A stretch of 64,000 bases of DNA, taken from NCBI RefSeq assembly GCF_016775155.1, contig NZ_JAEUGD010000067.1, positions 89,960-153,959 on the forward strand. The letters run 5' to 3'. How positions within the stretch are numbered: position 1 is the first letter of the stretch; each line of letters begins with the position of its first letter. The notes beneath the pieces were generated by a model that was not told the origin of the DNA, searched no databases, and saw only the letters and a list, made by a program, of their open reading frames with translations. This stretch comes from Fulvivirga marina. Its GTDB lineage: Bacteria; Bacteroidota; Bacteroidia; Cytophagales; Cyclobacteriaceae. Below are positions 57,686 to 64,000 of the stretch, in pieces. The translations under genes were made by a program, and so were the position numbers.

Positions 57686-58438
57686 CTACCCTTTGATAGT
57701 TTCCGGGGTTTCATACCCTACTGTTTTTGCAAAAAGAGTAACCGTATTCTTATGCCCCTGGGGAGGTATGTTTTCCTTATCTGTCTTGTTTAAATCAAGC
57801 CACTTTGAAAATGCTGAGGTAAAATAATTGATCATCTCCGGATCTCCTGATATATCCTTAGACGTATACAATTCCTGATTATCAAATACAATGCGATAGA
57901 AGCCCAGCTTTTCTGCAATCTTTCGTGTATTACTTGATTTCTCCTTTACTTCCCAACACATTGCTGAGCAATATTCACTTTGAAGATAGTGGTCAAATAT
58001 TTTCTCAATAAAATTGCGCTTCCAATCCACAAACCGTGAAAAATATAAGGAGCACTCTTCCTCTCCCACTCCCAAACCCATTTGAAAAGTATCTTTATCA
58101 GTCGTTAACATCGCAAACCAAGAACCATTCATAATGAGAGGAAACCTTACTTTTTTGGATTCTCCCTTACCAAATACGGCAATAGGAACATGTACAACCG
58201 TACCGGAAGGAACCGCAAATCGTATCGCTAAATAGTTAAAACTTCCTGTTTTTTCCTTAAACATCGCATTATAGCTGTCTATTTCCTTCATCGGATCCGG
58301 AAGATTTTCCGGAATGTTATCTTCGTTAGGTTCCAATGTTTCTATTTCAAAAGTGTTGTATCGAAAAGCATCAGCCAAGGCTATCAACTCTTCATCATTC
58401 ATATCATTCGGGATTTTTACAATTTTTGTCCTCATCAT
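57686..58438 (-). CDS. GNAT-like protein of the NRPS operon
   Basis: In this 250-residue protein the segment SSNTRKIAEKLGFYRIVF near residues 165-182 matches the end of GNAT acetyltransferase domains (N...rvaeklGF). A beta-rich core precedes it (NYLAIRFAVPSGTVVHVPIA, FQMGLGVGEEECSLYFSRFV). The start could be the first or second of two adjacent ATGs. Acetyl- or acyl-transfer to the peptide, or to a precursor, is inferred. It is 125 bases from the GT5 gene. Confidence 0.65.
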   Translation of the reverse strand: MMRTKIVKIPNDMNDEELIALADAFRYNTFEIETLEPNEDNIPENLPDPMKEIDSYNAMFKEKTGSFNYLAIRFAVPSGTVVHVPIAVFGKGESKKVRFPLIMNGSWFAMLTTDKDTFQMGLGVGEEECSLYFSRFVDWKRNFIEKIFDHYLQSEYCSAMCWEVKEKSSNTRKIAEKLGFYRIVFDNQELYTSKDISGDPEMINYFTSAFSKWLDLNKTDKENIPPQGHKNTVTLFAKTVGYETPETIKG

Positions 58439-58562
58439 TGATCTATACCTTTTATATATTATACTTTATTTGAAATCAGTTTTTTTCATCATTTTGAAGA
58501 GATCCTCCATAATCATCTTGGTTCCAATTGCCTGAAGAATTTTCTGGAACTGTACGGCACTC

Positions 58563-60083
58563 TTATTCTGCCATAACTACCTGACTCTCTTCTTCAACCA
58601 TATCCAGAAATGTTAAATACTTTTCCATAGACCGTTTCCATGAAAAATCTTCCCTCATACCTCGTTCAATAATACCATGCCATTCAGCTTTTCGATGAAA
58701 TGCTTGTACTGCTTCACACAATGTTTCCACAAGGCTTTCATGCTCAAACTCGGGAATATAAAAGCCGGTACACTCATGTGGAAGATGAGCATATGAAACT
58801 ACGGTATCTTTTAATCCTCCAACGGGCCTTACAACAGGAACACAACCGAAAGCAAGACCATACATTTGAACAAGTCCGCATGGCTCGAACAATGAAGGAC
58901 ATAATATCATATCGGCACCAGCAAGAAATTCATGAGCCTGTTTTTCTGTATACTCATGAACATAACTAAACCTTCCCGGAAACAAGTCCATGGCCTTAGA
59001 AAGCCTTTTGTGTATAATACCATTTACTCCATTGGCCGGCCTTCCATATACAACTAACTTTAATCCCTGATCCAGAAGTGTACGTATTTGTTCCATTGCT
59101 TCAGCCTCAGACTTCCATAGATTCATAAGCAAGTTAATTCCTTTTTGCTCTGTAAGTCTGGCCATAAACAAAACAACAGGTTCTTCTCCTTCAGTTATGT
59201 TCAGGGTTTTGCACATCCTGTTTTTCCAGTATGGTTTTACATTCTTATAACTCGACACGTCATAATGCCTGTAAAGGAAAGGACTTTGATCCGGTGACCA
59301 TTGTTTTTCATCAATGCCATTGGGAAGTGCATATATCTTATTTCGTTTTATTAAATCCAGGAACTGCATACCGCAATGTGGAACCTGACTTTCACATAAC
59401 TCCCAAGCATACGTTTCACTAACAGTTGCTACATAATCGGCATTTTTGAAGGCAAGCGAAAAGAATGTAAGCATTCCATGAATACCATGTACTGCCATAA
59501 GCTGCTCACGCGTCTCTGCTTCCAGCAAATGCACCTGATCTAAAAATATTTCGCCCTGAAATTCATAATTGTGTATCAGGAGTATAGTTTTACAGTTAGG
59601 ACTCAGGCTTTCCAGCAAATCAGGGTATACGAAACACCCACATACATGCCAGTCGTGAAAAAAAACAAAACCTGGCTGCATATCTTTGAGTTTTATCAGA
59701 TGCAAAGCAGCTTTGGCAAAATAGAGATAAACCACAAAGGGGAAGTTTTGTCCATAAGGTTTTTCTCCATCTTCATCTGAGGTTTTTCCTTCTCCCGATT
59801 CCATATCACTAAACTGCATATCATCCGACATATTCAGGAAATAAAAATCCACACCGTCTTCCTGATAATGATAGTAGTGAAAGGTATAATTAACATTTTG
59901 GATCTCTATTTCAAAACAATCCTGCTCAAACAAATAATCCTTGTGCATTCTCGTTTTGTAGTAAAAAGAAATAACCACATTGGGCTCTTTTACCGACAAA
60001 TATTTGGGTAATGTTCCCACTACATCACCAAGGCCTCCCCGCTTATAAAAGGGGGCAACTTCAGAAGCTAAGTGAACAATCAT
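58563..60083 (-). CDS. GT5 glycogen/starch synthase homologue in an NRPS operon
   Basis: The 506-residue protein is of GT-B fold. The N-terminus has ASEVAPFYKRGGLGDVVGTL (the KxGGL motif of ADP-glucose glycogen synthases), then FHDWHVCGCF and VSETYAWEL. The C-terminal domain has LFMARLTEQKGINLLMNL and PSLFEPCGLVQMYGLAFGCV followed by PVVRPVGGLKDTV, which are diagnostic for GT5. The start overlaps the stop of the GH13 gene by four bases. It may glucosylate the natural product with alpha-1,4 units, or make an alpha-glucan used by the pathway; both are inference. Confidence 0.93.
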   Translation of the reverse strand: MIVHLASEVAPFYKRGGLGDVVGTLPKYLSVKEPNVVISFYYKTRMHKDYLFEQDCFEIEIQNVNYTFHYYHYQEDGVDFYFLNMSDDMQFSDMESGEGKTSDEDGEKPYGQNFPFVVYLYFAKAALHLIKLKDMQPGFVFFHDWHVCGCFVYPDLLESLSPNCKTILLIHNYEFQGEIFLDQVHLLEAETREQLMAVHGIHGMLTFFSLAFKNADYVATVSETYAWELCESQVPHCGMQFLDLIKRNKIYALPNGIDEKQWSPDQSPFLYRHYDVSSYKNVKPYWKNRMCKTLNITEGEEPVVLFMARLTEQKGINLLMNLWKSEAEAMEQIRTLLDQGLKLVVYGRPANGVNGIIHKRLSKAMDLFPGRFSYVHEYTEKQAHEFLAGADMILCPSLFEPCGLVQMYGLAFGCVPVVRPVGGLKDTVVSYAHLPHECTGFYIPEFEHESLVETLCEAVQAFHRKAEWHGIIERGMREDFSWKRSMEKYLTFLDMVEEESQVVMAE

Positions 60084-62071
60084 ATAATATTGATAGGGTT
60101 TCTGGTGTCTTTTAAAGTATCAGTAATCATTCGGGATACGCTCCCATTAGCGGAAAATACGATCTCAACTCGGTATGGCTCCAAGTTAATTTCTTTTCCA
60201 TCTATGCTAAAAATGGTAGTTCCATCAGAAAAATTGAAAAGGAAGTAAAGTGACTCTCCTTCAAAACTTCGTTCCAGAATGAGTCTCTTTTTAGAAGAAT
60301 CTACTGAAGAAAAGGACAGGCTTCCATTTTTAAAAATTTCGCTATGTTCTGATCTGATTTGACTTAAGTATGTAACAAAACGCTTTGTTCTATATTCGGC
60401 ATCAATGTCGTCGAACTCCATACATCTTCGATTGAGAGGATCTCCCAATCCCTCCATCCCTTTTTCTTCACCATAATACAACACCGGCGTGCCAGGTAAT
60501 GCAAAGAGCAAGGTAAGTGCAGGCTCATACAAGTCTTTAATGTTTAACAAGGAGTAAAAACGGGCAACATCGTGGTTACTTAGGAAATTCCATGAGTCCC
60601 GGCTAAAGCGATAGGAATTTCTATAATAAACTTCCAACATTTTATAAACCAGCATTCTCACCGATATACTTCCTTTTATAAAAAATGGAGTCAGCACATC
60701 CAGATATAAGGCATAATTGGTAAACCCATTTATCGCACACGACCTGGAAAAAATATTTTCATCAAAGTGCCAGCTCTCTGCCACTATCAATGCCTCTGCA
60801 TTAATTTCCCTGGTTCTTGCTACAAAACGTTGGATAAATGACTCCGGCATCTCGGTGCAAACATCCAGCCGCCATCCATCTACATGGTAATCCCCTATCC
60901 ATTTTTCCACCACTTTCAAAAAGTAAGCCTCTACTTCAGGGTTCTTTAAATTAAACTGGGGCAGCTCTCGGTAACCATGCCAACAACTATAGTTACAATG
61001 CGACCCCTCAATCAGGGGAAAGGAGCTAATCTCAAACCAGTTCCGATAAGCTGAGTTTTCTCCATTTTCCAAAACATCCTTAAATGCAAAAAAATCAGTG
61101 CTACAATGGTTAAGCCCGATATCCAGGATGAGTTTCATTCCTCTGGAATGTAACTCTTCAACCAAATTTTTAAGGTCTTCTTCATTACCCAAAAGCGGAT
61201 CTACCTTAAAATAATCGATACAATCATACCGATGGTATGACTTTGAATGAAACACGGGGTTCAGGTATATAAACTCTGCACCTATAGATGCTATATAATC
61301 CAGCTTACTAATAATACCTTTGATTGTGCCCCCAAAAAACTTATAGTAATCAGGAGTCTCTCCCCAAGATTCCAAATGTTTTTCCACAGGCTCTTCCTTA
61401 GTTCGATGAAACCTGTCGGGAAATACCTGATACCCGAAAAGCTGAGTACCTGTCTCTGATTTATAATTTGATTTAAGGTCAAAGACAAATAAATTATTTT
61501 CCTGAACATCAGCGGATAACATACTTCCAGGATGATAATATCTAACCTGCCGAACCCCGGCTATCTTAAGGTGATAATGAAGATATTCGCCTTGTAAACG
61601 TACCCTGGTTTTCCAGAATGATTTATTTTTATACTGAAAAAACCGTGTTAGTGAATAACTTTTCTCCCTGGTCTCCAGTACAACTTCCTCTATCCATCCA
61701 TGATGCGTAATAGCACGTATCTCCCATATATCATCTTTGATGTGACTTATACAGGCTGAAGAGTTTTCAAATTGAAGCGGGCTAAAGGGCTCTGTCTCAA
61801 GAATAAGTGGTGACCGCTTATGAGAATCATAAACCGAGATCATCGTTAACTCGCTATTAACCGGTTTGGTAAAATCTTTATTTAAAAAATAATGTATAAA
61901 TGATTTTCCTCTAGGCAGATCCACCTTAAGCTCAAATATACCCGGCTGTCTGCACTCCATAGGCTTTCTAAAATATCTTCCTTTGACCGGGAAAACACCT
62001 ACATGTACTTCGGTAACAGTAGGATCTGAGGATATGTATAGAATTTCTTTACGAATAAGAGTTTTATCCAT
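60080..62071 (-). CDS. GH13 alpha-amylase-family enzyme (neopullulanase/cyclomaltodextrinase-like)
   Basis: The protein has 663 residues. About 230 N-terminal residues form one or two beta-sandwich domains, followed by the catalytic barrel: FGYQVFPDRFHR, VYFH-type IYLNPVFHSKSYHRYD, DIGLNHC, nucleophile D403 in DGWRLDV, acid E432 in AESWHF, and D501 in LSNHDVARF. All catalytic residues are present. A C-terminal beta domain closes the protein. No signal peptide is seen, so it acts in the cytoplasm. It overlaps the GT5 gene by four bases and follows the NRPS by 33 bases. Confidence 0.93.
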   Translation of the reverse strand: MDKTLIRKEILYISSDPTVTEVHVGVFPVKGRYFRKPMECRQPGIFELKVDLPRGKSFIHYFLNKDFTKPVNSELTMISVYDSHKRSPLILETEPFSPLQFENSSACISHIKDDIWEIRAITHHGWIEEVVLETREKSYSLTRFFQYKNKSFWKTRVRLQGEYLHYHLKIAGVRQVRYYHPGSMLSADVQENNLFVFDLKSNYKSETGTQLFGYQVFPDRFHRTKEEPVEKHLESWGETPDYYKFFGGTIKGIISKLDYIASIGAEFIYLNPVFHSKSYHRYDCIDYFKVDPLLGNEEDLKNLVEELHSRGMKLILDIGLNHCSTDFFAFKDVLENGENSAYRNWFEISSFPLIEGSHCNYSCWHGYRELPQFNLKNPEVEAYFLKVVEKWIGDYHVDGWRLDVCTEMPESFIQRFVARTREINAEALIVAESWHFDENIFSRSCAINGFTNYALYLDVLTPFFIKGSISVRMLVYKMLEVYYRNSYRFSRDSWNFLSNHDVARFYSLLNIKDLYEPALTLLFALPGTPVLYYGEEKGMEGLGDPLNRRCMEFDDIDAEYRTKRFVTYLSQIRSEHSEIFKNGSLSFSSVDSSKKRLILERSFEGESLYFLFNFSDGTTIFSIDGKEINLEPYRVEIVFSANGSVSRMITDTLKDTRNPINII

Positions 62072-62104
62072 GTTCTATTTTTGAATTATGCTGAAATTGT
62101 TTGT

Positions 62105-64000
62105 TCAACCCGGGATTAGTTCTTCCCGATGTAGAAGATGCTGCTTAACGCGTTCAATCCATTCTCGAAGATATTTTTCCTGAAAAAGAGTGTGATTTTG
62201 GCCTTCAAACTTTCCTAAACGACAATTCGCTGCAATATGGCTTTCGACATAAGCTACCGTATCACTATCGTTGCTGTATGAAGCTTCTGGCAACAATAAC
62301 AAAACAGGAATATCGGGGTCGATAACAGGCACCTTATACTGGTTATGCGCAAAAAATAGAGACAAAGCCTGATCATTGTAAAACTTATGCCCAAATGCTC
62401 TCTTTATGTCGGCAGCTCTGGTTTCACCTTTAATAGCTCCTTTTTCCTTTAAAACTCCTCTTCCAATTTCCCAGACATTCTCCAAAGGCTGATTTTTCAT
62501 AAGAATCTCTATATCAGCAGATTCAATACCTGCCTGCCAGTCGATATCCTTTGCTATGAACGATGCAGTTTCTCCAAGTGTGTACGTAGAAGCTATTTTT
62601 TCAGGAAGTACAGGTGCTGTCATCCAGAGAGGAGGATCTACCAATACAAGAGGGCCAACATTTTTTCCCATAGATTTCAGCCTTTTAGACACTTCAAGTG
62701 CAAGTACACAACCTGAACAGAATCCACCAATAAGAAAGGTTCCATCCTGCTGATATTTCAGAACAGCCCGAGTTGTTTCTTCAACAATATCTTTAAATCT
62801 GGAAAAATCAAAATTCCACGTCTTCAGGTTTACATCCTGATCGTTGTTGATCATTTCGAGCATTTCAGGAAATAAAGCAGGAGCCTGAACACCAAAAAAA
62901 TCTGTTATATCTGTTAGGTATGGTCCCATGTCCAATATCCCTATAATGCTTGTTGACGGCATTATACCTCCCATTGGCGCACAGAAAAACAATTTATTAG
63001 TTGAATTAGAATTGGCGATTTCTGCAATTTTTACAGTTTCTGCCTGTTTTATTTTCTTAAACTTTTCGTCAAGCCCTGCCGCCCAGCTATAACGGTTATT
63101 GATATGACTTGCTATGGTTTGGATTGTTGTATTCCGGAATATAACATCCATGGAAATAATGATCCCCAAACGCATGTTTATTTGCTGTATGAGTTTCATA
63201 AGCGTCAGCGAGTGTCCTCCCAGTTCAAAGAAATCGGCATTAGTGCTAATACTTTCCTGGGGGAGTTCGAGGATTTCGGACCATATACTTACCAGACGGC
63301 GCTCCACCTCACTGGAAGGTGCCTGATATTCTTCCACTGATACCTGGTAGTCAGGCAGGGAGCTGTAATCCAGCTTACCATTATGGGTCAATGGCAACGC
63401 CTCCAACTCAACATAATACTCGGGAACCATATAATCCGGTAAATACGCTGACAAATGGGCCTTTAACTCATCTCTTTCAATGGGACCATCGGATACGTAG
63501 TAACCCACCAGGTGGGCGTCTTCTCCCCGATGACGAAGGGCGACGGCTGCCTGACGCACCCCTACACATCGCTCCAGCACATTGCTGATCTCTCCCAGCT
63601 CTATGCGATAACCTCGTAGTTTTACCTGGGTATCGATCCGGCCCAGGTACTCCAGGGTTCCGTCTGATCGCCAGCGGGCAAGGTCGCCGGTTCGGTACAA
63701 ACGGCCCAACTCACCATCTGCCATGATGAATTTTGACGAGGTCAACTCCGGACGGTTAACGTAGCCCGCTGCTACCTGAACTCCTCCTATGCATAGCTCT
63801 CCTACGCTGCCACGGGACAATAAACGGCTTTGGTCATCCATGATATGGATCTGCGTGTTTAACACCGGACGCCCGATGGGAACCACCCCGCCGGAGTAAC
63901 CATCCAGGCAAATGGAGGTCACATCTATGGCTGCCTCGGTTGGTCCATAATAGTTATGGAGTCGTGCATGCGTAAAAACGGACGAAAAGGCTTCTACGGT
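62105..64000 (-). CDS. Non-ribosomal peptide synthetase, partial C-terminus: A - PCP - TE
   Basis: The frame runs in from the right edge; about 631 residues are visible. The adenylation domain C-terminal half shows LHNYYGPTEAAIDV, GELCIGGVQVAAGYVNRPEL, YRTGDLARW and the catalytic-lysine region LPLTHNGKLDYSSLP. The PCP has S264 in FFELGGHSLTLMKL. The terminal thioesterase begins LFFCAPMGGI and has FLIGGFCSGCVLALEVSKRL, where the nucleophile elbow G-x-S-x-G reads GFCSG with C428 in place of Ser. It ends with the probable catalytic His in FEGQNHTLFQ. Cysteine thioesterases of this kind are known from NRPSs that make strained rings, such as obafluorin. The A-domain specificity code lies mostly outside the window. 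Confidence 0.95.
   Translation of the reverse strand, partial: TVEAFSSVFTHARLHNYYGPTEAAIDVTSICLDGYSGGVVPIGRPVLNTQIHIMDDQSRLLSRGSVGELCIGGVQVAAGYVNRPELTSSKFIMADGELGRLYRTGDLARWRSDGTLEYLGRIDTQVKLRGYRIELGEISNVLERCVGVRQAAVALRHRGEDAHLVGYYVSDGPIERDELKAHLSAYLPDYMVPEYYVELEALPLTHNGKLDYSSLPDYQVSVEEYQAPSSEVERRLVSIWSEILELPQESISTNADFFELGGHSLTLMKLIQQINMRLGIIISMDVIFRNTTIQTIASHINNRYSWAAGLDEKFKKIKQAETVKIAEIANSNSTNKLFFCAPMGGIMPSTSIIGILDMGPYLTDITDFFGVQAPALFPEMLEMINNDQDVNLKTWNFDFSRFKDIVEETTRAVLKYQQDGTFLIGGFCSGCVLALEVSKRLKSMGKNVGPLVLVDPPLWMTAPVLPEKIASTYTLGETASFIAKDIDWQAGIESADIEILMKNQPLENVWEIGRGVLKEKGAIKGETRAADIKRAFGHKFYNDQALSLFFAHNQYKVPVIDPDIPVLLLLPEASYSNDSDTVAYVESHIAANCRLGKFEGQNHTLFQEKYLREWIERVKQHLLHREELIPG

Noticed and set aside
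58439..58562. A protein-like peptide of about 35 codons between the GT5 and GNAT-like genes.
   Set aside because: There is no start codon near its beginning and the frame is closed just upstream; it may be a remnant but is too short to claim.
1..64000. CRISPR arrays, insertion sequences, rRNA genes and integrases.
   Set aside because: None was seen on either strand.

Overview
The window looks like an accessory region of a Bacteroidota chromosome, probably from the Cytophagales or a similar predatory or soil lineage. The evidence is moderate GC with AT-rich gaps, a stand-alone NusG/UpxY-type protein heading a biosynthetic operon, FAAL, PKS and NRPS genes, large fibronectin-type surface proteins and a small secreted peptide of Bacteroidota style. 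It is dominated by secondary metabolism and very large proteins of unknown function.

Layout. (1) Bases 1-6714, minus strand: a NusG-like antiterminator followed by a trans-AT polyketide synthase that runs off the left edge. Its order is ACP, a GNAT/DUF2156-like domain, a tryptophanase/tyrosine phenol-lyase-like PLP domain, KS, DH and the start of a KR. The internal pair resembles the sulfur-installing DUF-SH pair of leinamycin-type synthases. (2) Bases 7610-9883, minus strand: a membrane protein, an unrecognised 461-residue protein, and two tandem tRNA genes that start exactly at its stop codon. Both tRNAs fold canonically except for an eight-base anticodon loop. (3) Bases 10712-30948, plus strand: a tight seven-gene operon encoding a glycine-rich repeat protein, a tandem lipase-like pseudoenzyme, a 3184-residue DUF6603-type protein and four further large proteins. 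None has an obvious signal peptide. (4) Bases 31164-39926, plus strand: a FAAL-KS-AT-KR-ACP-TE megasynthase, an Asp/Asn beta-hydroxylase-like dioxygenase and an APH-like kinase, all overlapping. A NUDIX protein and a trypsin-like protease follow, then a clear terminator.

(5) Bases 41830-46860, minus strand: an exported fibronectin/M15-peptidase-like protein and a PQQ-type beta-propeller. (6) Bases 47442-52516: a small cysteine-rich secreted peptide, a decayed lipoprotein gene, a VOC/HxlR convergent pair, a gene broken by one stop codon, a 2H phosphoesterase and a FemAB-like acyltransferase. (7) Bases 52822-64000, minus strand: the 3' end of an NRPS operon. It holds A-PCP-TE (with a cysteine in place of the thioesterase serine), a GH13 enzyme, a GT5 glycogen/starch synthase homologue, a GNAT-like protein, a carbamoyltransferase, an SGNH-hydrolase protein and a type II thioesterase, and it ends at a terminator hairpin.

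The two points most worth following are the protein plus eight-base-loop tRNA locus at 7.6-9.2 kb and the lyase embedded in the trans-AT PKS. Next come the giant-protein cassette and the unusual enzymes of the NRPS operon. All functional statements rest on reading motifs by eye; no database search was run.
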